Assembly: GCF_000178835.2 (NCBI RefSeq)
Contig: NC_015275.1
Coordinates: 3,059,001 to 3,123,000 of the forward strand
Direction: 5' to 3'
From: Cellulosilyticum lentocellum DSM 5427
GTDB taxonomy: Bacteria > Bacillota > Clostridia > Lachnospirales > Cellulosilyticaceae
Length of the DNA stretch: 64,000 bases
Part shown: in pieces, positions 29,415-39,778 of the stretch
Position numbering within the stretch: position 1 is the stretch's first letter
Layout of the letters: each line of letters begins with the position of its first letter
The notes under the pieces: generated by a model
Told to the model about the DNA's origin: nothing
Seen by the model: only the letters and a program-made list of their open reading frames with translations
Databases searched by the model: none
Made by a program: the position numbers and the translations under genes

Positions 29415-30218
29415 TTATATCCATATGTTCGGACCCATTATACAGGCTGCAATTAGTGAAAATATAACCACACATACTATCAATAAACCTATGCATACTA
29501 ATCCTATTAGTATTATTTTACCTACACTTGATTTACCGGATAAATTGTAACGGTACTTCATTAGTAAGTAGTATATAATCAAAGTCCATATGAAAATCAC
29601 TATGTCTTTAAAATTATCTATTTTGCTATAGCTACCAAGATAAAATAATGTGCGATCCACTCCTGAAATAAAGCATAAAACGGCTCCTATAATACCAAAA
29701 AGTAGATTAATGGCATAATGAAATAAAAATACGGTACTAAATACCTCTTTACCTTCTTCATAGGATAATCTTATTCCTCCTACATAACGAAACATAATAG
29801 TCGCTCCTCCAATGTAGAGCCACTTACCGAGAGCTATGAATATAGGTGTAAAAATTAATGCTATGCCAAAATCTAATACAGAACTATACGCTTTATTAAA
29901 AAGTGCTATCACTATCGTTACAAGCGTTCCCCCTACATATAAAAATAATTGATAGCTTTCTTGGCTATAAGAAGTTATTTTTCCTTCTTTAATAGTACTT
30001 CTTGGCCAAATACCTAGTTTAATCACTAGCTGCGGTATAGATAAATACTGTTTAAACGAATCAACTGGAGGTATTTCATATTCCTCATAAGACTCATTAC
30101 ACTTGTTCAAGAGGTATTTCATTAATAAGATAACAAGAACTAAAAAAACAATACTTATCAATAAAATTGGCCAAAATAAACGAAACACACTTAACCCTAT
30201 TGCATCAGTTGCCAACAT
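29415..30218 (-). CDS. uncharacterised polytopic membrane protein inside the leu operon
   Basis: The 267-residue product has six predicted membrane segments: about 14-35, 95-110, 115-135, 165-190, 205-225 and 238-262. A 55-residue cytoplasmic stretch follows helix 1 (CNESYEEYEIPPVDSFKQYL). The central helix pattern with YVGGIRLSYEE resembles YIP1-type proteins, but no family is assigned with confidence. It sits between leuD (132 bp upstream) and leuB (25 bp downstream) on the same strand, so it is co-transcribed with leucine biosynthesis. Start follows AGGTGGGGTAAT. A transport or regulatory role is possible but unsupported. The interruption of leuCD-leuB by a membrane gene is unusual. Confidence 0.75.
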   Translation of the reverse strand: MLATDAIGLSVFRLFWPILLISIVFLVLVILLMKYLLNKCNESYEEYEIPPVDSFKQYLSIPQLVIKLGIWPRSTIKEGKITSYSQESYQLFLYVGGTLVTIVIALFNKAYSSVLDFGIALIFTPIFIALGKWLYIGGATIMFRYVGGIRLSYEEGKEVFSTVFLFHYAINLLFGIIGAVLCFISGVDRTLFYLGSYSKIDNFKDIVIFIWTLIIYYLLMKYRYNLSGKSSVGKIILIGLVCIGLLIVCVVIFSLIAACIMGPNIWI

Positions 30219-30350
30219 ATTACCCCACCTTTATTTTTATTTGTTTTCAGCTGATTAGATACTGTACCTTATTGGCTCTATTTTATAGTTATTTCTATTA
30301 ATTATTTATGTGTCTTTCTGTTTATCTGAAATAAAATTTATAGCTTTCAA

Positions 30351-30839
30351 TTACATACCAGCTTTAATTTTATTAACAAGTCCACCCTTTTGAATAATCT
30401 CTTGCATGAAAGCTGGGAATGGTTGCCCCTGATAACTCTCCCCTTTTGTTACATTAGTAATGACTCCTGTATCAAAGTTAACTTCTACTACATCCCCTTT
30501 ACTAATGCCATCTGCTGCTGCTTCACATTCTAAAATAGGAAGCCCAATATTAATAGCATTGCGGTAGAAAATACGAGCAAAGGTTCTTGCAATAACACAA
30601 GATACACCTGCTTCTTTAATAGCCAGTGGTGCATGTTCACGAGAAGACCCACAGCCAAAGTTTTTATCAGCTACGATAATATCTCCTTCTTTAACTTCTT
30701 TCACAAAATTAACATCAATATCTTCCATACAATGAGCTGCTAACTCTTTTCCGTTAGAAGTATTTAAATAACGTGCCGGAATAATAACATCTGTATCTAC
30801 ATTGTCGCCATAACGAAATACGGTTCCTTTTGCATTCAT
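30351..30839 (-). CDS. leuD: 3-isopropylmalate dehydratase small subunit
   Basis: Swivel-domain subunit that pairs with LeuC to isomerise 2- to 3-isopropylmalate. The 162-residue product has [18 protein letters not shown] at the N-terminus, the [19 protein letters not shown] substrate loop (near residue 60) and [22 protein letters not shown]. Length and motifs match the short, archaeal/clostridial LeuD class. Start ATG at 30839 follows AAAGGAGGACTAAAA. It lies 121 bp after leuC. Confidence 0.95.
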   Translation of the reverse strand: MNAKGTVFRYGDNVDTDVIIPARYLNTSNGKELAAHCMEDIDVNFVKEVKEGDIIVADKNFGCGSSREHAPLAIKEAGVSCVIARTFARIFYRNAINIGLPILECEAAADGISKGDVVEVNFDTGVITNVTKGESYQGQPFPAFMQEIIQKGGLVNKIKAGM

Positions 30840-30960
30840 TTTTAGTCCTCCTTTTATACTTGACCGATTATTTTAATTGCTTACATTTCCCATATCTATT
30901 TTTCTATTGTTTCCTATTCTCATCAGCTGAATAATCCCCATTATTCAACTTCTATTTTCT

Positions 30961-32225
30961 TTATAATGTTTCTGGATTTGTAATATAACCTGTAAGTGCT
31001 GATGCAGCTGCTACAGCTGGGCTTGCAAGATAAACTTCTGAGTCTACATGTCCCATACGACCTACAAAGTTACGATTAGTGGTAGAAACAGCTCTTTCAC
31101 CTGCTGCAAGGATTCCCATATGGCCACCTAAACATGGACCACAAGTAGGTGTACTAAATACAGCACCTGCTTCTACGATATCTTTAATAATGCCTTCTTC
31201 TAATGCTTGTAAGTAGATTTTTTGAGTACCTGGGAATACAATCACACGTATACTAGGATCTACTTTTTTACCTTTTAAGATATCTCTTGCAATGCGAAGG
31301 TCTTCCATACGTCCATTAGTACAAGAACCAATAACAACTTGATCGATTTTAATATCTTTAGGACCGATTTCATCTACTGTTTTTGTATTCTCTGGAAGAT
31401 GTGGAAAAGCAACTGTTGGACGAATCTTTGCTAAATCAATTTCGTATACAGCATCATATTCAGCATCTGCATCTGCTTCATAAATAGTATAAGGTTTTGT
31501 ACTGTGTTCTTTAACAAAAGCTAAAGTTTGGTCATCTACAGGGAATATGCCGTTTTTAGCACCTGCTTCAATAGCCATATTTGCCATGCAAAGACGAGAA
31601 TCCATAGAAAGATTAGAAATACCATCACCTGCAAATTCCATTGATTTATAAAGAGCACCATCTACACCAATCATACCGATAATATGAAGGATGACATCTT
31701 TGCCACTTACATGCTTACTTGGTTTACCTGTTAAAACAAATTTAAGAGCAGAAGGTACTTTAAACCACGCTTTACCTGTAGCCATACAGCTGCCATATCT
31801 GTACTACCAATACCTGTAGAAAATGCACCTAGTGCACCATAAGTACAAGTATGTGAGTCAGCCCCAATGACTACATCTCCTGGTACTACTAAACCTTTTT
31901 CAGGAATAAGGGCATGCTCAATACCCATTTGGCCTACTTCAAAGTAGTTTTTGATTTCCTTGTCTTTGGCAAATTCTCTAATAAATTTACACTGCTCAGC
32001 TGCTTTAATATCTTTATTAGGTGTAAAATGGTCTGGTACAATTGCCACCTTGTTTTTATCAAACACACAGTCACAACCAATTTTATTAAATTCATTAACG
32101 GCAACTGGTGAAGTAATATCATTACCTAATACTAAATCTAAGTTAGCTTCGATTAATTGCCCTGCTACAACTTCTTTAAGTCCTGCATGATGGGCTAATA
32201 TTTTTTGTGTCATTGTCATTCCCAT
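30961..32225 (-). pseudogene. leuC: 3-isopropylmalate dehydratase large subunit, split by a one-base frameshift
   Basis: Two overlapping frames together make a full LeuC of about 420 residues. The 5' part (from ATG 32225, after AAAGGAGATGATATTTC) encodes [15 protein letters not shown] through [28 protein letters not shown]. The 3' part, in another frame from about 31785, resumes with [20 protein letters not shown] and continues with [15 protein letters not shown] and [20 protein letters not shown] (the three cluster cysteines). The junction reads GCTGTATGGCTACAGG where GTA ATG would restore the frame, so a single A is missing near 31785-31788. Both halves are otherwise well conserved, so the change is recent or is a sequencing error. 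If real, leucine synthesis would need frameshifting or another LeuC. Confidence 0.85.
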
Positions 32226-32302
32226 GAAATATCATCTCCTTTTAGCTTTTATGAACTGTACTGCTTTAAATCGTTAAAGTCCCTAGATAAAACAATATGC
32301 GA

Positions 32303-32494
32303 TTAATTACTAGCATCTGTCTCTTTACCGCGATTACCATTATTATTATTGCCACTACCATTACCACACATGACAATCACATAAGGCCTAGTTATGCAAA
32401 ATACGATGACCGTCATACAGATCCAAAACCAAGGTTTTTTATAAAGCTTTTCTTGTTTGACTACCTCTGCTTTCTTATCCTTACAACACATCAT
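32303..32494 (-). CDS. small single-span membrane protein between cimA and leuC
   Basis: The 63-residue product begins MMCCKDKKAEVVKQEKLYKK, followed by one membrane helix (about 22-42, PWFWICMTVIVFCITRPYVI) and a low-complexity Asn/Gly tail (GSGNNNNGNRGK). A very good ribosome binding site (AGGGGGGCGATA) precedes ATG ATG at 32494. The start overlaps nothing essential, and the cimA stop is 11 bp upstream. The Cys pair near the start and the short cytoplasmic basic segment are the only notable features. Function unknown. Because it has its own ribosome binding site and sits tightly between biosynthetic genes, I think it is translated. Confidence 0.6.
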   Translation of the reverse strand: MMCCKDKKAEVVKQEKLYKKPWFWICMTVIVFCITRPYVIVMCGNGSGNNNNGNRGKETDASN

Positions 32495-32504
32495 TATCGC
32501 CCCC

Positions 32505-34094
32505 CTATAAATAAGCTTTAAATTTCTTTTCAATATCTTTAATCAGCTTATATTCAATGGAATCTACTAAGGCAATCCAACTGGCTTCAATAATGTCAGT
32601 TGATACACCTACCGTACTCCAGTAATCTTCTCCATCAGTGGATTCAAGTAAAACACGTACCTTAGCTGCAGTTGCTAATTTGGTGTCTAATACTCTCACC
32701 TTATAGTCTGTTAAGTGAACACTTTTTAGCTCTGGATAAAAAACTTCTAAAGCTTTTCTAAGGGCACTATCAAGGGCATTAACTGGACCTTCACCTTCTG
32801 CTGCTGTCATTTCCACCTTATCCTCTACTCTTACTTTAATAATAGCAGATGAGCTAATACCTTGTGTTTTTGAAGGTTCCTCTCCTATAATTTTAAATTC
32901 CTCTAAGTCAAAGAAAGGTTTATACTTGCCAAGCGCCTTTCTGACAAGGAGTTCAAAGGTACCATCGGCTCCCTCAAACTGATATCCCTTATGTTCTAAT
33001 TCTTTAATACGATTGATAATCACACTTGTTACAGGATCATCTTTACTGGTATCAGGTGCTATACGTCTAATTTTCTCTAGTATGGTACTTCTTCCTGCTA
33101 CCTCTGACATTAAAAATCGTCTTTCATTACCTACACTTGCTGGTGAAACATGTTCAAAAGAATGAGAAGCTTTGGTAACACCATCAATATGCATGCCTGC
33201 TTTATGAGCAAAAGCACTTTTACCCACATAAGGCATTTGCTCTTTTAAGGTCACATTAGCAATTTCTGATACGCGAATCGCTAATGAGGTAAGCTTCTTA
33301 ATATTTTTATTGGGGATACATACATAATCTCTCTTTAACTGTAAGTTAGGAATGACGGTGGATAAGTTAGCATTTCCGCAACGTTCTCCAAAGCCAACTA
33401 AGGTTCCTTGGACATGAGTGGCTCCTGCAAAAACGGCCATCATACTATTGGCTACACCTAACCCAGTATCATCATGAGTATGAATACCTATTGGTATATT
33501 GACCTTTGAAACCACATCTTTCACGATTTCATATACTTCATCAGGGAAAGCGCCTCCATTAGTTTCACACAAAGCCAAACAATCTGCCCCTGCGGCTTCA
33601 GCTTTTAATAAAGCTTCTATGGCATACGCCTTATTATGTTTATAACCATCAAAGAAATGTTCTGCATCGAAAATAACTTCTTTTCCTTGTTTTTTTAAGT
33701 AACTAATCGTATCATAAATCATTTGCAAATTTTCTTCTAAAGTTGTTTTAATAATTTCGGTCACATGAAAGTCCCAAGTCTTTCCGAAAATTGCTACTAC
33801 AGGGGTATCTGCTTCAAGAAGCGATTTAATATTCGCGTCCTCTTCTACTTTTATATCCCTTCTTCTGGTACTGCCAAAAGCTGTAAGCTTTGAATTTTTC
33901 AAAGTAAGCTTTTTAACTTCTCTAAAAAACTCTAGATCTTTGGGATTGGAGCCAGGGTTGCCGGCTTCAATATAGCCGACCCCTAGTTCATCCAATGTAC
34001 TTACTATTTTAAGTTTATCTGATACGGAAAAGGAGATACCTTCTGCTTGCCCACCATCTCTTAGGGTTGAATCAAGAACAGCAATTGTCTTCAC
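32505..34094 (-). CDS. cimA: citramalate synthase
   Basis: Condenses pyruvate and acetyl-CoA to (R)-citramalate, the entry to 2-oxobutyrate and isoleucine without threonine. The 529-residue product has the DRE-TIM barrel start AVLDSTLRDGGQAEGISFS, GYIEAGNPGSNPKDLEFF, ALCETNGGAFP, HTHDDTGLGVANSMMAV (metal ligands) and QGTLVGFGERCGNANL, then an allosteric LeuA-dimer domain (about 390-525). GNPGSNPKD and the overall length separate it from LeuA. It starts with GTG at 34094, two bases after the leuA stop, and the GGAGGTATAAA ribosome binding site lies within the leuA end. LeuB and LeuCD process its product. Confidence 0.93.
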   Translation of the reverse strand: MKTIAVLDSTLRDGGQAEGISFSVSDKLKIVSTLDELGVGYIEAGNPGSNPKDLEFFREVKKLTLKNSKLTAFGSTRRRDIKVEEDANIKSLLEADTPVVAIFGKTWDFHVTEIIKTTLEENLQMIYDTISYLKKQGKEVIFDAEHFFDGYKHNKAYAIEALLKAEAAGADCLALCETNGGAFPDEVYEIVKDVVSKVNIPIGIHTHDDTGLGVANSMMAVFAGATHVQGTLVGFGERCGNANLSTVIPNLQLKRDYVCIPNKNIKKLTSLAIRVSEIANVTLKEQMPYVGKSAFAHKAGMHIDGVTKASHSFEHVSPASVGNERRFLMSEVAGRSTILEKIRRIAPDTSKDDPVTSVIINRIKELEHKGYQFEGADGTFELLVRKALGKYKPFFDLEEFKIIGEEPSKTQGISSSAIIKVRVEDKVEMTAAEGEGPVNALDSALRKALEVFYPELKSVHLTDYKVRVLDTKLATAAKVRVLLESTDGEDYWSTVGVSTDIIEASWIALVDSIEYKLIKDIEKKFKAYL

Positions 34095-34096
34095 CT

Positions 34097-35629
34097 TTAT
34101 ACCTCCCGTTTCTCCTCTTGATCATAGAGCATGTTATTAATCGCAGAAATATAAGCTAAAATACTAGCTTCTACAATGTCCATACTTACGCCATGACCAT
34201 TATAAACTCTATCATTATTTCTAATTTTAACGTTTACTTCACCTTGTGCATCTGTACCACCTGTTACAGAATTAATCACAAAGTCTTCTAAAATAAACTT
34301 CCTACCTACTAATTTATCAATAGCTTTGTAAGAAGCATCAATTGGTCCATCATACGAAGATACAACCTCTTCAAGCACATGGCCTGTTTTGGTTAAAAGA
34401 CGCATAGACGAAGTAGTGGTAATGGTATTACCTGCATTAATAACAAAGCGTTCAAGCTTATAAGCTTCTGGAATTTGTACAACTTTACGGCAAATAAGTG
34501 CTTCAATATCACGATCTGTGACATCTTTCTTCTTATCTGCTAATACTTTAAAGTCTTCAAATGCTGTTATAAGCGCTGCTTCATCTAAATCGTAGCCCAT
34601 TGACTTAAGCTTATCTTCAAAAGCATGACGGCCAGAATGTTTCCCTAATACTAATTTATTTTCAGTTAGACCAATAGACTCTGGTGTCATAATCTCATAG
34701 GTTTCTTTATTAGCCAACATACCATGTTGGTGGATACCTGACTCATGAGCAAAGGCATTTTCACCTACAATAGCTTTATTAGGCTGCACACGTACACCTG
34801 TGATACTACTTAAGAGTTTACTGCTTTTATAGATTTCTTTCGTTTGAATACCACAATCGATACCATAGAGGTCACGACGGGTATTTAAATTCATAACAAC
34901 TTCTTCTAATGCTGCATTTCCTGCTCTTTCTCCTATACCATTAATGGTACATTCCACTTGACGTGCACCTGCTTTGATAGCAGCCAAAGAATTAGCTACT
35001 GCAAGGCCAAGGTCATTATGGCAGTGTACTGAAATAATAGCTTTATCAATAGAAGGTACATTTTCTTTAATACCTTTAATAAGCGCTGCAAACTCTTCTG
35101 GTGAGGTATAACCTACTGTATCAGGTACATTAATGGTTGTTGCACCAGCCTTAATAACAGCTTCAAATACTTGATAAAGGAAGGCAGGATTACTTCTAGA
35201 GGCATCCTCTGCTGAAAACTCAATGTCAGAGCAAAAACGCTTTGCATATTTCACCATTTCACACGCTGTTTCTAAAACTTCTTCTGGTGTTTTCTTTAGC
35301 TTATATTGCATATGAATGTCAGAAGTCGCTAAGAAAGTATGTATTCTAGGATATTTAGCATTTTTAAGTGCCTCTGCTGCCGCATCTATATCTTTAGGTA
35401 GTGCACGAGCAAGACTTGCTACTGTACTATTTTTAATCGTATTAGCAATAGCTTTAACAGAAGCAAAGTCACCTGGAGAAGCAATGGCAAACCCAGCTTC
35501 CATAATATCCACACCGAGTCTTTCTAGCTGCCTTGCAACCTCTATTTTTTCAGCTAGGTTCATGCTACAGCCTGGTGATTGTTCTCCATCACGAAGTGTG
35601 GTATCAAAAATTCTAACAACGTTTGTCAT
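34097..35629 (-). CDS. leuA: 2-isopropylmalate synthase
   Basis: First committed step of leucine synthesis: 2-ketoisovalerate plus acetyl-CoA. The 510-residue product has RIFDTTLRDGEQSPGCSMN, the GVDIMEAGFAIASPGDF loop, INVPDTVGYTSPEEFAAL, HCHNDLGLAVANSLAAIKAGARQVECTINGIGERAGNAALEE and HESGIHQHGML, then the C-terminal LeuA regulatory domain (about 390-505) that binds leucine in homologues. Start ATG at 35629 after AAGAGGAGGATTAGC. It lies between ilvC and cimA. Confidence 0.96.
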   Translation of the reverse strand: MTNVVRIFDTTLRDGEQSPGCSMNLAEKIEVARQLERLGVDIMEAGFAIASPGDFASVKAIANTIKNSTVASLARALPKDIDAAAEALKNAKYPRIHTFLATSDIHMQYKLKKTPEEVLETACEMVKYAKRFCSDIEFSAEDASRSNPAFLYQVFEAVIKAGATTINVPDTVGYTSPEEFAALIKGIKENVPSIDKAIISVHCHNDLGLAVANSLAAIKAGARQVECTINGIGERAGNAALEEVVMNLNTRRDLYGIDCGIQTKEIYKSSKLLSSITGVRVQPNKAIVGENAFAHESGIHQHGMLANKETYEIMTPESIGLTENKLVLGKHSGRHAFEDKLKSMGYDLDEAALITAFEDFKVLADKKKDVTDRDIEALICRKVVQIPEAYKLERFVINAGNTITTTSSMRLLTKTGHVLEEVVSSYDGPIDASYKAIDKLVGRKFILEDFVINSVTGGTDAQGEVNVKIRNNDRVYNGHGVSMDIVEASILAYISAINNMLYDQEEKREV

Positions 35630-35649
35630 GCTAATCCTCCTCTTTTTTA

Positions 35650-36690
<1,041 letters not shown>

Positions 36691-36711
36691 TCAGTCACCC
36701 AAGTGACTAGT

Positions 36712-37206
36712 TTAATTCTTTAGTTCTTTTTCTCCTCTTTGGAGTGCTGTAAGCCCTGTTCTAATCACTTCTTTAATACCATAAGGTTCTAGCATATTAC
36801 TAAGGGCACTAATTTTGCCTTGGTCTCCTGTTGCTTCAATAATCAGTGCATCATTGGAAACATCAACAATATGTGCTCTAAAAATATTAGCTATTTCTAT
36901 AATTTCAGCACGGTTAGCTTTGCTAGCTTTGATTTTAATCATGGCTAGTTCTCTATAGATAGAGTTTTCTTCTTTAAGCTCAATGATCTTAATAACATCT
37001 ACTAACTTATTAAGTTGCTTTTTAATTTGCTCTAAGGTGTATTCATCAGCATCAGCCACAATAGTCATACGAGATACTTTAGGGTCTTCAGTTTCCCCCA
37101 CTGATAAACTATCAATATTATAGCCTCGTCTACTAAAAAGTCCTGAAATTCTACTTAAAACACCGGAGTGGTTTTCAACCAGTACAGATAATACATGTCT
37201 TTTCAT
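36712..37206 (-). CDS. ilvN: acetolactate synthase small (regulatory) subunit
   Basis: Activates the catalytic subunit and gives valine feedback inhibition. The 164-residue product has an N-terminal ACT domain (residues 3-75: HVLSVLVENHSGVLSRISGLFSRRGYNIDSLSVG) and the C-terminal ALS-associated domain (IVDVSNDALIIEATGDQGKISALSNMLEPYGIKEVIRTG). It starts 17 bp after ilvB with a GGGAGAAACT ribosome binding site. It is the only small subunit in the window although two large subunits exist. Confidence 0.95.
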   Translation of the reverse strand: MKRHVLSVLVENHSGVLSRISGLFSRRGYNIDSLSVGETEDPKVSRMTIVADADEYTLEQIKKQLNKLVDVIKIIELKEENSIYRELAMIKIKASKANRAEIIEIANIFRAHIVDVSNDALIIEATGDQGKISALSNMLEPYGIKEVIRTGLTALQRGEKELKN

Positions 37207-37223
37207 AGTTTCTCCCCTTTTCT

Positions 37224-38831
37224 TTATAATGTAGATTCTTTATCACTTACTGTAAACTCTATGAAATAAGGCTTATCACTAGCTAGCGCTTCTTTTAAAG
37301 CCGCTTCTACTTCACTTGCCTCACTCACACGCTTCGTCATAATACCATAAGCGCTTACTAAGGTAGTAAAGTCAGGATTCATATTCAGGCATACACCATG
37401 CTCTTTTAAATCCACACGCCATTGAAGTTCTCTTACCATACCCAAACCACTATTATTAAATAAAATAATGAGTGGATTCACCTGTTCTTGTACAAGGGTA
37501 CCTAATTCAAATAAACTCATTTGAAAACTACCGTCCCCTAAAACACTTACAACTTTCTTGTCTTTATTACCAATGGCGGCACCAATAGCAGCTGGTAATG
37601 AATAGCCCATGGTTCCAAATCCACCTGAACAAATCAGCTTACGTTCATTACGAAGTTCCATATTTCTAATCGTCCAAAATTGATTTTGCCCTACATCAGC
37701 AGTAATAATCGCATCTTCATCTAGAAGGTCGGATAAAGTTCTAACAACTAACTTTGGATTGACACATCCTTCTGGATGTACTTCTTCTTTAATAAGCCTA
37801 TGAGCCTCTATTGCTTGACACCAATCTTTCGTATCTGCCGGTTTAATAAGCTCTGTCATATGTTTTAAAATATGCCTTGCATCTCCTACAATAGGAATAT
37901 TAGCCGAAGTAATCTTTCCTATCTCTGCAGGATCTACATCAATATGAATAATATTAGCATTTTCATCTAGTATACCAACATTAGCTACTGCCCTATCTGC
38001 TATACGTGCGCCTATAAAAAGAATGGTATCAGCACTCTTTAAAGCCCAATTAGCTTGTTTGAAACCATGGCTTCCTACCATGCCATAGTTTTGAGGATTT
38101 TTAGTAGGTAATGCTCCAACTCCCATTAATGTATGTACCAATGGTAACTGAGAAGCTTCAATAAATTCCTTAAGTTCTGCTTTAGCTTCACCTAAGATAA
38201 CGCCCCCTCCTGCACATATTAATGGACGTTTACTGCTTTGTAATAACTTAATAGCTTTTTTAATTTGACCAATATGTCCTTCTACTGTAGGCTTATACCC
38301 TCTAATATCGATTTCTTTAGGATAGGTATAATCTATTTGCATCGCTTGATAGTCCATAGGAATATCAATGAGAACTGGTCCTGGTCTACCTGTTTTAGCT
38401 ATATAAAAAGCTTCTTTTATAATACGTGGAAATTCTTTCGGGTTTTTGATTAAATAACTATGTTTAATAAAAGGTTCAGTCGCCCCCGTGATGTCAACTT
38501 CCTGAAAAACATCTCTTCCTATAAGATTGGATTTTACTTGACCTGTAATAATAACAATAGGTATAGAATCCATATAAGCTGTTGCAATACCAGTGATAAG
38601 GTTAGTAGCCCCTGGTCCAGAGGTTGCTATACACACCCCTACTTTGCCTGTTGTTCTGGCATAACCATTGGCACTATGTACTGCCGCTTGTTCTTGACGA
38701 ACCAGCACGTGGTGAATAGAAGATGCTCTTAAAGATTCATATATGTCAATGACGGCTGCGCCTGGATACCCAAATACAACTTCAACATTTTCTTCCATCA
38801 AGGATCTGATTAACGCATCAGATAATTTCAT
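37224..38831 (-). CDS. ilvB: acetolactate synthase large subunit (first copy)
   Basis: First structural gene of the operon, directly behind the T-box. The 535-residue product has VEVVFGYPGAAVIDIYESL, LVRQEQAAVHSANGYARTTGKVGV with the catalytic Glu, GPGATNLITGIATAYMDSIP, GRDVFQEVDI and the ThDP/Mg-binding GDGSFQMSLFELGTL...NNSGLGM. It is clearly homologous to the copy at 23736-25400 but has diverged. The immediate ilvN neighbour suggests that this is the feedback-regulated biosynthetic isozyme. Start ATG at 38831 follows AAGGAGGAGTCGGC. Confidence 0.96.
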   Translation of the reverse strand: MKLSDALIRSLMEENVEVVFGYPGAAVIDIYESLRASSIHHVLVRQEQAAVHSANGYARTTGKVGVCIATSGPGATNLITGIATAYMDSIPIVIITGQVKSNLIGRDVFQEVDITGATEPFIKHSYLIKNPKEFPRIIKEAFYIAKTGRPGPVLIDIPMDYQAMQIDYTYPKEIDIRGYKPTVEGHIGQIKKAIKLLQSSKRPLICAGGGVILGEAKAELKEFIEASQLPLVHTLMGVGALPTKNPQNYGMVGSHGFKQANWALKSADTILFIGARIADRAVANVGILDENANIIHIDVDPAEIGKITSANIPIVGDARHILKHMTELIKPADTKDWCQAIEAHRLIKEEVHPEGCVNPKLVVRTLSDLLDEDAIITADVGQNQFWTIRNMELRNERKLICSGGFGTMGYSLPAAIGAAIGNKDKKVVSVLGDGSFQMSLFELGTLVQEQVNPLIILFNNSGLGMVRELQWRVDLKEHGVCLNMNPDFTTLVSAYGIMTKRVSEASEVEAALKEALASDKPYFIEFTVSDKESTL

Positions 38832-38888
38832 GCCGACTCCTCCTTCAAATTACACTTTATTATTTAATATTTAGAATTTTGTTATTAT

Positions 38889-39181
38889 ACAAAAAATCCC
38901 CATCCTGCAATAGGACGAGGTATATGCCACGTGTTACCACCCATCTTGACTCTTTAAATTAAAAAACAAATACAAAAAGTCCACTCACTAGGTTCTATCA
39001 AACCCTTGCCTATAACGGGGCTTCCGGTCGTTTCTTACTCAAAGTAAAACTCTTTAGGAAACACTGCTCTGGAGTGATTTACTATTTGCTAGCTTATTAG
39101 CTCTCACCATCCGCTAATTCTCTGAAAAAGCTTTTCTGCAAAAGTCGTTCTCCTTCATTGCATTTATTAAACTATTAAGTT
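38889..39181 (-). promoter_or_regulatory. isoleucine T-box leader of the ilv-leu operon
   Basis: Minus-strand leader of about 290 nt. Stem I begins with GGAG (paired with CTCC) and CTTTTGC (paired with GCAAATAG). The 3' side of the internal specifier loop is TAAATCA, with ATC at 39076-39078 followed by A, which fits an AUC (Ile) specifier. The distal hairpin ATTAGC/GCTAAT carries GGATGGTGAGA. The T-box sequence GGGTGGTAACACG is at 38930-38942, and the terminator (CCTCGTCCT with AGGATGGGG, then TTTTTT) is at 38889-38920. Uncharged tRNA-Ile should stabilise the antiterminator. The family is well established; the specifier reading is my inference. Confidence 0.92.
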
Positions 39182-39187
39182 ATTAGT

Positions 39188-39216
39188 ATTTTAACAACAT
39201 TGATTAATAGTGTCAA
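39188..39216 (-). promoter_or_regulatory. sigma-A promoter of the ilv-leu operon
   Basis: Minus strand TTGACA (39211-39216), exactly 17 bases, TAAAAT (39188-39193). Near-consensus, with transcription expected to start near 39181. Confidence 0.85.
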
Positions 39217-39725
39217 TAATTATATTCAATTTTATGTCTCTTTTAATTTTCAAAAAAGCTCTTATTTTTTTATATAAAAGCATAATGATTCACATTATGT
39301 AAAGTTAATCTAGAGCACCTTAAGGTGGCAATAGTCATCTCATGTCTTGACATCATTTTATTTAGAATTAATATAATTTACATAATTCCGTAAATTTCAT
39401 AGTATGTTTACTTGTTTTTTTGCTAATTGAATATTTATTCATCAACTTAATTTTTATTCGTTTTACATTTCCTACTACCATTATAAGGCACATCTTTTAT
39501 TATTTGAAATACATATTCTTCATAGGATGTATAACCTATGGTTATACCAACACCTTTTATCTAGATTCGTTCTCAAAACTTAAGATTCATTTAAGAATAA
39601 ACATTTATATGAAATAGCAAAAAGAGAAAATAATAAAATTGCTGAACAAAATGATTTAATTGCTTCTTCTTATTCTGCCACCCACATTGATGCGCTAGTC
39701 TAATAGAATCAATCAAAATAAGACG
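39217..39725. other. intergenic stretch with a possible gene remnant
   Basis: Mostly AT-rich without genes. On the plus strand a short frame just before 39702 reads YEIAKRENNKIAEQNDLIASS and then YSATHIDALV before a stop. It has protein-like composition but is closed upstream by a stop within 15 codons and has no start signal. It may be the decayed end of a gene. The rest shows nothing I can support. Confidence 0.25.
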
Positions 39726-39730
39726 TCACA

Positions 39731-39770
39731 AAAGCCGTTTAGTATATTTAAAATATATACCAAACGGCTT
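39731..39770. terminator. terminator of typA
   Basis: AAAGCCGTTT-x-GTATAT pairs with ATATAC-x-AAACGGCTT. It lies 9 bp past the typA stop and can function in both directions. Confidence 0.8.
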
Positions 39771-39778
39771 TCTCATTA

